Positions 25,863 to 36,200 of a stretch of 64,000 bases of DNA are shown one piece after another. The DNA comes from Pseudanabaena sp. PCC 6802 (lineage in GTDB: Bacteria > Cyanobacteriota > Cyanobacteriia > Pseudanabaenales > Pseudanabaenaceae). How positions within the stretch are numbered: position 1 is the stretch's first letter; each line of letters starts with the position of its first letter. The position numbers and the translations under genes are program-made. Below the pieces are notes generated by a model that had not been told where the DNA came from, searched no databases, and saw nothing but the letters and a program-made list of their open reading frames with translations. The DNA lies in NCBI RefSeq assembly GCF_000332175.1, contig NZ_KB235914.1:3716868-3780867 (forward strand), read 5' to 3'.

Positions 25863-28712
25863 TTAAGTTTCTGCTTGTAATTCCCGAACGATCATTTCGG
25901 CAGCCAGACTGTCTACAGGTCTGGAAATGAAATATCCTTGCACTGATTCCTGCCCCATTGCTTCCAGGCAAGCTAACTGCTCTGATGTCTCAACTCCTTC
26001 CGCCACTACGCCCATACCAATACTACGGGCCAGTGACATGATTGCCTGGACGATTTGCAAGCTGTTTTCGTCAAAAGCAATCTTATTGATAAAGGATTTG
26101 TCGATTTTCAGCACGTCGATCGGGAGATTTTGTAGGTACCCAAATGATGAATAGCCAGTACCAAAATCATCAATGTAGACCTGAATATTTCGGTTGCGCA
26201 ATTGCTCGAACCGCTTACAGGCAATATCAAGATTGTCCATAAGGGCAGTCTCTGTGATTTCTAGCTTTAAGCATTTGGGATCGAGTCCAGTTTCTTGTAG
26301 TATTTGTTCGACCTGGTCGATAAAGTTAGGTTGGGTAACTTGCAAACTAGAAATATTGACGCTAATTGTCAGTGGCGTATCCAGGGGGAACTGTGCCTGC
26401 CATTTTAAAAGTTGGCGACAGGCTTCGCGCAATACCCATTCGCCGATCGCCACAATTAGTCCGGTTTCTTCAGCAAGAGCGATGAAGTCAATGGGGAAGA
26501 TAAATCCCCGCTCGGGGTGGTGCCAGCGTAGTAAGGCTTCAAAACCCGTCACCTTTTTAGTAGCGAGCGACATGATCGGCTGATAAAAAAGCCTTAGCTC
26601 GTTGCGTTCGATCGCTTTGCGCATGTCAATTTCAGATTGCAGTCTGGTTACCGCACCTGCATACATGGCGGGTTCGAACATGACATATTGCGCCTTACCC
26701 CTAGCTTTAGCACGATACATCGCCGTGTCGGCATCGCGTAACATCGACTCCGGATCTTCATACCCAAAGCTACTCATAACAATACCAATACTGACAGAAG
26801 TAAACACTTCATATCCGCTCAGAACAAAGGGTTGGTGTAATTCTTGTTGCAAGCGATCGGCGAGGGAGATAGCTTCGCTATAGTCAGCAATATCTTCCAG
26901 CAAGATCGTAAATTCATCTCCCCCCAGACGAGCAAACGTATCAGAGGAATAAAGACAAGATTGCAGGCGCTTGGCGATCGCAATTAACAGTTGATCGCCA
27001 ATCGTATGTCCGAGACTATCGTTAACGACTTTAAAGCGATCTATATCGAGAAAAAGCACCGCAAATAAATGCGAACTGTGCCGCTTGGTACGCTCTACAG
27101 CGTGACTGAGGCGATCCATAAATAAAGCTCGATTTGGCAGATCCGTAAGGGAATCGTGAAAAGCATTGTGCAGTAGCTTGGCCTCTGCGAGCTTGCGCTC
27201 CGCCAACTCTACCTGCGATTGCTCTAAAAGAGAAGATTGATGAATGGTGATGGCTAGCTGCGGTGCAAACCTTTCCAGGAAAGCAATTTCCGTTGGTTGC
27301 CATTGCCGCAGTTCCGTGCAGTGGTGAATTACCATCAACCCCCACAGTTTATTTCCCCTTGGGATCGGTACGATCAGACTGGATTTCACCTGCAACTCGG
27401 TTAAAAACTCAACATCTGTTTGCTCTATTCTGGCTTGAGAAATATCTTCGATCGCGATGGCATTGCCGCGCAAGAAAGAATCGGTAGCAATATTGTCAAA
27501 GTAGTCGTGGCGAATATTTCTACCTAAAAGCGACCACTGCAGTGCAGATACTGATTCAAGACTAAGTATCCCATCCCAATTCGGATCGAAGGGATAAATA
27601 AATACGCGATCGCTCTGCAGCCAAACCCTGATTTCTAAAGCAGCGGTTTCTAAAATTTCTTCTAAATCTAGAGACTGGCGCAGTCGCATAGCAATGATTG
27701 CCAGTAGATAATCGCGCTCGATTTCAGCTTGAATCGTTGAGTTACTTTGAGTTTCAGGGACTTCTGCACTCTTATTCAAACTTTGCAGCAGTTCTAATTT
27801 CTCTTGCTTGAGACTATTGACCTGTTGCTGTAAATTTGCAGCAAACCCATAGACAATTGTGGGATTGAATACTTCTAAAATAGACAGTTGTGGCATTACA
27901 CCTACCAGATTTCCCCGACGATCTACTACCCCCAATTGAGAGACTTGCAGTCGTTGCATCATTTGATGTGCGTGCCACAGAGAGTCATCGCGATCGATGC
28001 GATCGAAGTTTGCATTCATGACCTCACCAACTGATAACCCGCTGAGGCCGCGATCGCGCACGGACAGGTAGATGATATCTCGGGCAGTAATAAGGCCAAC
28101 TGACTCGTCAGCAAGAACGATCGCGTAGTTAATACTATGCTTTGCCATTAATTTGGCTGCGGAAAGTACAGATGTAGATGGCAGCGCGGAGACCAAATCG
28201 ACCTGCATGAATTCGGCAACCGAGCAATATTTCAGCAGGTTAGTCACTTCCAGAGCTTGCAATAGCTTATCCAACGTCACCACCCCAACTAAACAGCCCC
28301 GATCGTTGAGAATAGGAAGGCAGTTAGATTGATGGTGCTTTAACAAATCGAGGACAGCAAAGATATCTTGGAAATCTGACTCTTCCAAGGTCGCAAGCGG
28401 TGACACCATGACATCAGCAGCATGCACCGCACTTATATCCTCCCCTCGAGATATAAGCCCTAGAATTGCAGCTTCAGTGATGATACCGACTAGTTGTAGC
28501 TCATTTACCACTACAGTAAAGTCATTCCCCCCCGTAACCGAGCTAGAAGCATCTTCCTGCTTTGATTCATCTGCCTCCAGCCTTCTACCGTTATAGCCAA
28601 TTAGCTTGATAATCTCTACTAGAGGAGTATCCTGTGTAACAGTTAATACATTGGAGTCGAGAACGTCGCGCAGTGGTGGCAATAAGCTATGCAAACCTTT
28701 ATTGTTCTGCAT
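25863..28712 (-). CDS. CBS x4 - GAF - GGDEF - EAL c-di-GMP signalling protein
   Basis: 949 residues. Four CBS motifs fill about residues 15-285 (HAADVMVSPLATLEE, SVAEFMQVDLVSALP and SVGEVMNANFDRIDR begin three of them). A coiled coil (about 290-325) precedes a GAF domain (about 335-500), then GGDEF (about 520-680; the motif ARLGGDEF at about 597 is intact) and EAL (about 700-940; GFEALLRWHHP, SVNISSLQ, LEITETALMD, DDFGTGYSSF, AEGVET all intact). Both cyclase and phosphodiesterase sites look competent. CBS domains usually sense adenine nucleotides, and the GAF may sense a small molecule. The GAF has no DXCF motif or canonical Cys-His, so a bilin is unlikely. Confidence 0.92.
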   Translation of the reverse strand: MQNNKGLHSLLPPLRDVLDSNVLTVTQDTPLVEIIKLIGYNGRRLEADESKQEDASSSVTGGNDFTVVVNELQLVGIITEAAILGLISRGEDISAVHAADVMVSPLATLEESDFQDIFAVLDLLKHHQSNCLPILNDRGCLVGVVTLDKLLQALEVTNLLKYCSVAEFMQVDLVSALPSTSVLSAAKLMAKHSINYAIVLADESVGLITARDIIYLSVRDRGLSGLSVGEVMNANFDRIDRDDSLWHAHQMMQRLQVSQLGVVDRRGNLVGVMPQLSILEVFNPTIVYGFAANLQQQVNSLKQEKLELLQSLNKSAEVPETQSNSTIQAEIERDYLLAIIAMRLRQSLDLEEILETAALEIRVWLQSDRVFIYPFDPNWDGILSLESVSALQWSLLGRNIRHDYFDNIATDSFLRGNAIAIEDISQARIEQTDVEFLTELQVKSSLIVPIPRGNKLWGLMVIHHCTELRQWQPTEIAFLERFAPQLAITIHQSSLLEQSQVELAERKLAEAKLLHNAFHDSLTDLPNRALFMDRLSHAVERTKRHSSHLFAVLFLDIDRFKVVNDSLGHTIGDQLLIAIAKRLQSCLYSSDTFARLGGDEFTILLEDIADYSEAISLADRLQQELHQPFVLSGYEVFTSVSIGIVMSSFGYEDPESMLRDADTAMYRAKARGKAQYVMFEPAMYAGAVTRLQSEIDMRKAIERNELRLFYQPIMSLATKKVTGFEALLRWHHPERGFIFPIDFIALAEETGLIVAIGEWVLREACRQLLKWQAQFPLDTPLTISVNISSLQVTQPNFIDQVEQILQETGLDPKCLKLEITETALMDNLDIACKRFEQLRNRNIQVYIDDFGTGYSSFGYLQNLPIDVLKIDKSFINKIAFDENSLQIVQAIMSLARSIGMGVVAEGVETSEQLACLEAMGQESVQGYFISRPVDSLAAEMIVRELQAET

Positions 28713-28760
28713 ACTTAGAATTTGTAATTAGCGATCGATTATATTACATAGCCTTTCACA

Positions 28761-28848
28761 TATAGCAGTCCCGTTTGAGTTGTAAAATCTCTGCACTGAC
28801 CGCTGACCGCTGACCGCTAATTTGCACGAATCATTGCGGATTGCTATA
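28761..28848. repeat. R4 palindromic repeat, complete copy
   Basis: The ends TATAGCAGTCC (28761-28771) and GGATTGCTATA (28838-28848) are inverted with one mismatch. Inside is a GACCGCT tandem (CTGACCGCTGACCGCTGACCGCT). The right part (TTGCACGAATCATTGCGGATTGCTA) recurs at 61262-61322, and the last 11 bases recur near 44132. Confidence 0.7.
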
Positions 28849-28874
28849 CACCTAGCTTTAATTAGTAACAATAC

Positions 28875-29543
28875 CTAGGTTCCTCGCCGTTTAATCTCGC
28901 TGCTAACAGCAGCCAGGGTGTTGCTGAGCGAGCTTTTGAAAATATCGTAGAAAGTGGACTGCGGTACAGATGACTTTGGCTGAGCGCTAACATTATGCGT
29001 GATCAGCACTTGGTTAGGCTTAGCACCCGGATAGGTAGCAACCAGTTCCATTTTCCAGTAACCTTGCAAACTTTCCAGATCGCCATCGACCATTTGAAAG
29101 TCAATTTGCTTTTGAAAGGTTTCTTTAATAGCCAGTTTAGTGCGCGATCGCACGTTAATTAAAAATACTTGACGGCTATCGACCTGCTCTACTACTTTTC
29201 GGTTGCCCTTGTTCTCCAGCACCTTGCTAGAAGCTAGGTTAGGAATAAACTTAGACAGATTAGCGTAATCGGTTAAAACACTCCACACGGCTTGGGGCGA
29301 AGCTTGCACCAATACCTTAGCCTCATATTGGCCCAGATCGCCTTTGACAACTACCTGTCCCTTGCGCAGAGCATCGCGCTCGATGGGCGGCAATCGATCT
29401 ACAGGCCCATTGAATAGCTCTGCTTGCACAGATGAGATGTTGTTGAGACCGATTAGACTAGTTAATGCACTCCCTAAGACCGCTAAGCTAACTTGCTGGC
29501 ATGTCCTAAGTACCACCCGCGTACGATTTATCTTTTTGCTCAA
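28875..29543 (-). CDS. SRPBCC (START/Bet v1-like) family protein, secreted
   Basis: 222 residues from a TTG start with AGGAG upstream. A signal peptide or anchor (VSLAVLGSALTSLIGLNNISSVQA) precedes an SRPBCC domain: KGDLGQYEAKVLVQASPQAVWSVLTDYANLSKFIPNLASSKVLENKG is the typical cyclase/dehydrase opening. This fold binds hydrophobic ligands; no ligand can be named. It is divergent from trpF, the two starts being only 26 bp apart. Confidence 0.83.
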   Translation of the reverse strand: MSKKINRTRVVLRTCQQVSLAVLGSALTSLIGLNNISSVQAELFNGPVDRLPPIERDALRKGQVVVKGDLGQYEAKVLVQASPQAVWSVLTDYANLSKFIPNLASSKVLENKGNRKVVEQVDSRQVFLINVRSRTKLAIKETFQKQIDFQMVDGDLESLQGYWKMELVATYPGAKPNQVLITHNVSAQPKSSVPQSTFYDIFKSSLSNTLAAVSSEIKRRGT

Positions 29544-29569
29544 GCTAAATCTCCTACTTCCTAATACTT

Positions 29570-30217
29570 ATGTACATTAAAGTTTGCGGAATTACTAAGC
29601 CGGATCAAGCCGTAGCGATCGCCGCTATGGAAATCGATGCTTTGGGCTTTATTTGCGTACCTTACACGCCCCGCTATGTCGATTGCGAACAAATTCGCTG
29701 CATATGCGATCTCCTGCCTGCAAGCGTAGATCGAGTTGGTGTATTTCTGGATGCCAGTTTACCTGAAATCCACCAAATAATACAGCGATCTGGTTTAAAT
29801 TGCGTGCAATTACATGGGAAGGAATCGTTACAGTTTTGTCAGGCTCTGCGGTCTGCAATCCCAAATGTCAAGTTAATTAAAGCATTCAGAATTCAGACAA
29901 AAGAGGATCTAGAGCAGGCACGGGCATATGTTGAAGGGACTGATGCCATTGATGCCATCCTGCTTGATGCTTACGATCCTAAATTAGCTGGTGGTACAGG
30001 TAGAACGATTAACTGGGACATTCTGACTGATTTTCGCCCCACCTGTCACTGGTTATTGGCAGGTGGGCTAACGCCTGAAAATGTCGCGATCGCTCTAGAG
30101 CAGTTGCATCCCGATGGCATAGATATATCGAGTGGAGTAGAAATTGCACCTGGGAATAAGGACATCGGTCGTGTTAGGAAATTAATCCATGCAGTTAGAC
30201 AACCGCTCGCAATTTAA
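29570..30217 (+). CDS. trpF: Phosphoribosylanthranilate isomerase TrpF
   Basis: 215 residues, full-length TIM barrel: IKVCGITKPDQA (catalytic Cys), GFICVPYTPRYV, VGVFLDA, VQLHGKES, AILLDAYDPKLAGGTGRTINW (catalytic Asp) and LAGGLTPENV with the terminal SSGVEIAPGNKD phosphate site. It isomerises PRA to CdRP in tryptophan synthesis. The gene stands apart from other trp genes, as is common in cyanobacteria. Confidence 0.95.
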   Translation: MYIKVCGITKPDQAVAIAAMEIDALGFICVPYTPRYVDCEQIRCICDLLPASVDRVGVFLDASLPEIHQIIQRSGLNCVQLHGKESLQFCQALRSAIPNVKLIKAFRIQTKEDLEQARAYVEGTDAIDAILLDAYDPKLAGGTGRTINWDILTDFRPTCHWLLAGGLTPENVAIALEQLHPDGIDISSGVEIAPGNKDIGRVRKLIHAVRQPLAI

Positions 30218-30778
30218 CTATGAGTCTCTGACGCAGGTGCACCTGCATCGGAAAGCAGTTGAGCTGATTTTGCAGTGCTATAGCACGAGCTGGGATTGGG
30301 TAGCTAGCCAAAATACCTAGACTGAGGCAACACTAGGCACCAAATAGAACTTTTAAAGTAGGTTACTAAGAGTTAAATTTTGGCAAAGATGGGGAATACT
30401 ATTTCTGAAGATCGGGAATACTAGTGCTATGGTTGTGACTCAGATTATAAAAATTACTAATTTGCATAATTTGCATCGCTCATCGTAGCTTTACTTTTTG
30501 TCAGCTATATTTTTATATTTTGAGACTGGCTTAATATTAAGTAATGCTAGGTGAAGTATTTTCCTATAGCATTAGTTAATAAAAACTTGGAGCTAACCCT
30601 CAAGCTCAGCAGTTACTTAGCTGACAATACCGATCGCTTCGGATACGGCAAGATATTACTAACTATACCCTAACTATAACTTTACGCTTTTAGTTCTTCC
30701 AAATACAAATGGATCTACTAGTAGTTGTACGAGTAGGCCAATCCAAACCGCAACTTAAATTAATGAGACTTCGAGCGC
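30218..30778. other. Gene-free stretch with two perfect palindromes
   Basis: No credible ORF is seen. A 14-bp perfect palindrome GCAGGTGCACCTGC lies at 30233-30246, 15 bp after trpF, and a 12-bp palindrome GTGCTATAGCAC at 30275-30286. Further on are short direct repeats (GGGAATACTA twice; AATTTGCAT twice) and AT-rich sequence that probably holds the promoter of the chemotaxis operon. Confidence 0.5.
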
Positions 30779-31969
30779 ATGGAAGCAGAAATTTCAGCAT
30801 TATCAGGGATCGCGAACGAGCTAAAGCTCTTGCAACACGATCGCGCATCAGGAGAGTTAATAGTTGTTCCAGAACAGCAGCCATCTTCTACCTGGAGCTT
30901 TTACCTCTACCAGGGGCGGTTGATCTATGCCACCGGTGGCAGCCATCGGGCAAGGCGTTTATTTAGGGCAATTAGGCAGCATTGCCCTAGTGCCATTTCC
31001 GAAACCTGGCTGCGTACTCTGGGTAATCTGCCTGAGCCGTGGGAATTTTATCTGATTGGGAACGCGCTCAAACAGGCAAAAATCGACTCGGAAAAGGCGA
31101 AGGCATTGATTGTAGCAAGCGTGCAAGAAGTGCTATACACCTTAATCGATCGCGGTCAGCTCCAAATTGACTGGAAATTTAGCAAGCAGCCTTTACAGCC
31201 TCTAGTCTTGCTATCAGTGGATCAGGTGATTCAACACGCCTATGATGCCAAGACAAAATGGCAAATGGCCGGTCTAGGCCATATTCAAAAAATGATGCCG
31301 GGGTTCTCTTTTGACTTCGCACCTTTTCTGGCATTGCCCGATCAGCTCAAAGCTATGGTTGATAGTGGCTCGATCACCCCACCGACATACAAGGTCTTAG
31401 TCAGCTTGCTAAACGGTCAGAATACCCTTTGGGATCTGTCGTTTAAGATGCAGCGCTCCATGATTGCCGTGATGCGATCGCTCTTGCCACTGATAATCGA
31501 TGGCATTGTGGAATTAAAAGAAATTCCCGATTTACCCTATCCGCCAGTCAGCCAGCAACCGGAAAGCGAGCCACCGCCTCCCAAGAGCAAAGGTTTGATT
31601 GCCTGCATTGACGATAGTCCGCTCATCGGGCAAGAAATGACTCAGATCCTCAATAATGAAGGGTACGAAGTCATACATATTATCGACCCACTGCAAGGGG
31701 TAAGTTTGCTGTTAAAACGCAAACCCGACCTGATTTTTCTAGATCTGGTCATGCCCAATACTAATGGCTATGAGTTATGTACGTTTTTGCGTAAAACTTC
31801 CACCTTCCAAGATATTCCGATCGTGATCTTGACTGGACACGATGGCGTAATCGATCGGGTGCGAGCCAAGATGGTGGGTGCATCGGATTTTCTAGGGAAA
31901 CCAGCCGATCCAGTGAAAGTGAGGCAAATGCTTGATAAGTACCTAAATCAAGCAGAAACGGAAAATTAG
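30779..31969 (+). CDS. PatA-family response regulator (PATAN/DUF4388 + receiver), PixG/TaxP1-like
   Basis: 396 residues. The N-terminal PATAN region (about 1-260: GELIVVPEQQPSSTWSFYLYQGRLIYATGG) and a C-terminal receiver (about 275-395) with CIDDSP, phosphoacceptor Asp322 (LIFLDLVMPNTNGYELC), ILTGH and GKPADP. This order is that of PixG/PilG/TaxP1 regulators that act on the type IV pilus in phototaxis. It begins the che-like operon; cheY follows after 131 bp. The start ATG has only a weak ribosome-binding site. Confidence 0.9.
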   Translation: MEAEISALSGIANELKLLQHDRASGELIVVPEQQPSSTWSFYLYQGRLIYATGGSHRARRLFRAIRQHCPSAISETWLRTLGNLPEPWEFYLIGNALKQAKIDSEKAKALIVASVQEVLYTLIDRGQLQIDWKFSKQPLQPLVLLSVDQVIQHAYDAKTKWQMAGLGHIQKMMPGFSFDFAPFLALPDQLKAMVDSGSITPPTYKVLVSLLNGQNTLWDLSFKMQRSMIAVMRSLLPLIIDGIVELKEIPDLPYPPVSQQPESEPPPPKSKGLIACIDDSPLIGQEMTQILNNEGYEVIHIIDPLQGVSLLLKRKPDLIFLDLVMPNTNGYELCTFLRKTSTFQDIPIVILTGHDGVIDRVRAKMVGASDFLGKPADPVKVRQMLDKYLNQAETEN

Positions 31970-32100
31970 TTGCGGAAAAGTTAAGATTTTGCGCGTAAAA
32001 CGCTGACCTACAAGTGCTTTATGTTTGAATGCCAAGTTAGAGATCGATGCGTTTTTTTTGGGAATTATTTAGTTTGAGAACCATTATTAGGGAGACATAA

Positions 32101-32466
32101 ATGTCAACAGTTCTAATTGTCGAAGATACACTGACAGAAGCGGAAATCATCACCAGCACGCTCAAAGGTGCTGGCTTCACGACTGTGGTAGCAAAGAGTA
32201 GCGAAGATGCCAAGACTATGCTGGCACAGCAAAAACCCGACCTGATTGTTATGGATGTTGTTTTACCAGGCGAAAGTGGATTTGAGCTTTGTCGCGAACT
32301 CAAGGAAAAGCCAGAAACTAAAGATATCCCCATCGTCATGTGTTCGACCAAGAGCGGTGAGATGGACAAGTTCTGGGGCATGAAGCAGGGCGCATCTTCC
32401 TACTTGACCAAACCCATCGATCCAGCAGAATTAGTGCGTACGGTTAAATTATTGGCTAAAGGTTAA
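32101..32466 (+). CDS. CheY-like response regulator (PixH/TaxY-like)
   Basis: 121 residues, a single receiver domain: VLIVEDT (acidic pocket), Asp52 in LIVMDVVLPGESGFELC, MCSTKS (Thr/Ser) and YLTKPIDP (Lys). All active residues are present. GGGAG lies seven bases before the ATG. In Pix/Pil systems this protein is a phosphate acceptor or sink of the CheA homologue. cheW follows after 10 bp. Confidence 0.94.
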   Translation: MSTVLIVEDTLTEAEIITSTLKGAGFTTVVAKSSEDAKTMLAQQKPDLIVMDVVLPGESGFELCRELKEKPETKDIPIVMCSTKSGEMDKFWGMKQGASSYLTKPIDPAELVRTVKLLAKG

Positions 32467-32476
32467 TCTTTGATTT

Positions 32477-32971
32477 ATGGCAGAAAGCACCTCGACCAAA
32501 GCAACTGCTAGCGAGCAGTTCTTAACCTTCTTGCTGCCTCCTAAGCAAAGGGTAATGATCTCGACTAAACAACTGGTAGAGATCGTTAATATCTCTATCG
32601 GTCAAGTTGTGCCCATACCAGATGTCTCTCCCTATGTTATGGGAGTAAGTAACTGGCGGGGGGAAGTTTTGTGGATGGTCGATCTAGGTTGCATGCTGGG
32701 GTTTGAGCCGCTTCACGCGGCAAGCTACACCCAAGCCACCTACAAATCCATCCTGGTACGCAGCCAGGGACAAATTATGGGTCTGGTGGTAAGTGGGGTG
32801 GAACAGATGCTCTGGTGCGCTCCCGATCGAATTCAAACATCAGTCGCGAACTACGTTACTTCGGATTTAGCTAGTTACTTGCGAGGGTATTATTTGGCTC
32901 CCGATCGCGACTTGACACTAGTTTTAGATGGGGATGCGCTTGCGCCAGCAATGAATGCGATAGATGCATAA
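32477..32971 (+). CDS. CheW-like adaptor (PixI-like)
   Basis: 164 residues, one CheW domain: FLTFLLPPKQRVMISTKQLVEIVNI, PDVSPYVMGVSNWRGEVLWMVDLG and SILVRSQGQIMGLVVSGVEQM. It couples the chemoreceptors to the CheA kinase. It is 10 bp behind cheY and 242 bp before the first receptor gene; that gap holds a decayed receptor 3' end. Confidence 0.93.
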   Translation: MAESTSTKATASEQFLTFLLPPKQRVMISTKQLVEIVNISIGQVVPIPDVSPYVMGVSNWRGEVLWMVDLGCMLGFEPLHAASYTQATYKSILVRSQGQIMGLVVSGVEQMLWCAPDRIQTSVANYVTSDLASYLRGYYLAPDRDLTLVLDGDALAPAMNAIDA

Positions 32972-33034
32972 GTGTCAATCCGATGTAGATATCAGATAAA
33001 AGTCAATTTCCACCTCAGGACTAATCCTCATACT

Positions 33035-33139
33035 ATGACTGAGCCGATCGAAAATTTTAAAATTCTGACGGATGCTCAAGGTGAAACGGTTGCCAGAGAT
33101 TTGCAGGTCGTCAGCGCATCTCAGCTTCAGGTTAGCTAG
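33035..33139 (+). pseudogene. Probable relic of a third chemoreceptor gene 3' end (or a 34-residue ORF)
   Basis: The end of this frame ([18 protein letters not shown]) resembles the receptor C-terminus ([16 protein letters not shown]). After the stop codon the DNA is almost the same as after the first receptor: CTAGCTACTAATCTCCCGTT here against CTAGCTGCTAATCTCCCGTT at 36519-36538. The sequence before both receptor starts (AAAGGACAACCAACCATGCT) is also shared. A complete 34-residue ORF from an ATG is possible, but a truncated receptor copy explains the downstream identity better. Confidence 0.5.
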
Positions 33140-33213
33140 CTACTAATCTCCCGTTATCAATATTGCAGATTCTTCCTCGATTATCCAACCACATCAGCAA
33201 AGGACAACCAACC

Positions 33214-36200
33214 ATGCTTTTAGATAACAATCAGGTTTCCAAATTCGACGACACCCAATCCCCCAACGGCACCACGATCGCAAAAGGTACGCTCAAACTA
33301 TCTCCTACTCACCTTACACGAGGTACTGGCGGAGCGACACCCCCACCTCCAAATAACCTTCAATCTGCAAACAAGAAGCGTTTTGGCTGGCGGTCGCTGA
33401 AGTTACGCACTAAGGCTACAGCGCTAGCAGTGGCGATCGGAATTGTACCTGTAATTGCGATCGGGACGGCTGCATATTTAGCAGCGGATAGAGCCTTTGA
33501 AGCCCAGATCGCGCGACAAAAAACTTCCGAAGCTGAGGAATTTCTGGCAACAATCGAGCGCTTTTTGTTCGAGCGTTTCGGAGACATTCAGGCGTTATCC
33601 TATCAACCAGTATTGCAAGAAAAAAACACCCAGGATAAATCCCTCCTACTGACAAAATTTAAGCAAATCCATGGCGTGTACGACAGTATTACGCTCATGG
33701 ACTTAACCGGCACTGATATTGCGGCAAGTGAGGGCACGCAACTGGGCAAACACGAAGATGACGACTACTTTCAAGCGATCGTAAAGGGTGCAAATGTCTT
33801 TTTTTCGCAGCCGCGTGTGGCTAAAGCGACTGGCGAGGTTGTGATGTACTTTTCGGCTCCTGTACGCGATCCTGCTACGGGTAAACTTACTGGTGTGGTG
33901 AGAGCGCGCATGCCAGTCAAACACATTGATGCCCTGGTCAGCAGGTTTGGGCAAAACTCGACCACATATCATTTGGCGGATCGTAATGGTAAAGTTTTTG
34001 TGGTTAACGACGGCACAGCAATTGGTACGCCTGCTAAAGAGCACCTACCGATTTTTGAACAATTGCGCAAAGAAGGCAAAACGACGACAGTTGATACTTA
34101 CGAACCGCTTGAGAAACGAGATGTGTGGGGAGTTTACGCTCCTTTTAAATCGCAACGCCTACCAGATATCGGTTGGGATGGCTTCCTCTTAGCTGATGAC
34201 AAGGTTGTTTTTTCCCCATTGTATGGTCTGGCTGCTAACCTGATTGGTGGTACTTTAATTGCCTCGGGTGTGGTGGCTCTGCTTGCCGCATATTTGGCGA
34301 GACGGGCAACTCAACCGATTCAAGATGCGGCTTTAGCTGTGGAAAAAATCGGGCAGGGCGAATTGGATACCCGTATTCCTACGGTTGGTACCGATGAATT
34401 GGCGGTGCTAGGTACCAGTATTAACTCGATGGCGGCGCAAATTCAGCAGAGAAACAAGCTTTCTAGTCTGGCTCTGTCAATTCGGCAATCCGTAGATTTA
34501 GAAACGGCATTGGAAATGTTCGTGCGGGAAACGCGGCAACTGATTGGGGCTGAGCGAGTGGTGATCTACCGCTTTAACCCTGACTGGAGCGGTTATCTAT
34601 CCCACGAATCCGTCCTGTCCGGCTTACCCAGTGCCCTCAAAGAAAAGGCTACTGACTCCTGTATCAGTCCAGATTTGCTCGAAGCCTATCGCCAGGGGCG
34701 CGTGGCAGTAAATAATGACGTATCCGAACGCGATTATCATCCAGAGCACAGGCAGTTATTGCAACGCCTGCAAATTAAGGCGAATTTGGTCACCCCCATT
34801 GTGCAGCAAGGGCAACTTTTCGGTTTGTTGGTCGCCCACCACTGCACTAAAAAACACACTTGGCAAGCAGATGAAATCAATCTGCTCTCCGAAGTTGCGT
34901 TTCATGTGGGTTATGCCATCGGTCAAATTATCTCAATCGAACAAAAGGCTAAAGTCGCTGCGCTTAAAGATAGATTGGCGGAAATCTCGCTCAAGATGGG
35001 GAAAAATCTCGACTTCCAGGAAATCCTCGATACGGCGGTGCATGAGGTGCGCGATTTACTCAGAACCGATCGCGCCATTATCTATAGTTTTGACGCGGAT
35101 TGGCAAGGCACGATCGTCGCAGAATCGGTGGGAGACAAATGGCCGAAATCTCTGGGCACTCAAATTGCCGATCCTTGTTTCGCCGATCGCTATGTGGAGA
35201 AATATCGCAACGGTCGAGTTCAAGCTACACCGGACATATACGCCGCTAACTTAACTGACTGCCACCTCAAACAATTGGAACCCTTTGCGGTGAAGGCAAA
35301 TCTGGTCGCACCCATTCTGCGCAATAAAGAGCTAATGGGGCTGTTAATCGTGCACCAGTGCGATGCCCCGCGCAAATGGGATGAAAACGAGATCGAGCTC
35401 CTGGGACAGTTGGCGGTGCAGTTGGGCTACACGATCGAGCAAGCCACAACGATCGAACAAATTGAAAAAGCTCGTATTGATGCTCGCGCTGAAGCAGATG
35501 CGCGGGCAGAAGCACAAAAGCAAGAGAAAGAGTTCCTGCAAAAACGCGCTCTAGAACTACTAATGGAAGTCGATCCAGTCAGTAAAGGCGACTTGACCGT
35601 GAGAGCGAGAGTGACTGAGGATGAAATCGGTACGGTGGCTGACTCATATAATTCCACGATCCGCAACCTCAGACAAATCGTCGAACAGGTGCAATCTGCC
35701 ACCCAAGCTGTATCTCAAACTACAGCAGATAGCGAACCAAAGGTAAAGAGCATGGCTGTTGAGGCGGTACGGCAGGTGGAAGCGATCGCCGCAGCCCTAG
35801 AGCAAATCGAAACCATGTCCAAATCTAGCCAGGGTGTAGCTACTCGCGCCAAAACCGCCACCGAACAAGTGCAAATGGCCGATCGGGTTGTAAAGGCAGG
35901 TGACGAAGCCATGAACCGCACGGTATCGAGTATCTCTTTGGTACAGTCCACCGTATCCGATGCTGCCAAGAAAATAAAGCAGCTAGGGGAATCTTCCCAA
36001 AAGATTTCCAAGGTAGTCAAGCTGATCCGCAATATCGCTGCCCAGACTAATATGCTGGCGCTGAATGCTTCGATTGAAGCTGCCCGCGCTGGCGAAGAAG
36101 GACAAGGCTTTGCGGTGGTAGCAGAACAGGTACGGGCGCTAGCACAGCGATCGGCATCAGCCACCACTGAAATCGGACAAATTATCGAAGAGATTCAAGC

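Noticed and set aside
30709-30966. ORF of 85 codons before and across the PatA-type gene
   Set aside because: It overlaps the real frame of the response regulator, which has clear domain motifs; the overlapping product is basic and without pattern.
33163-33213. Upstream ATG adding 17 residues to receptor 1
   Set aside because: The paralogue starts MLLDNNQVS, and both genes have the same AAAGGACAACCAACC leader before that ATG; the extra residues come from the duplicated leader.
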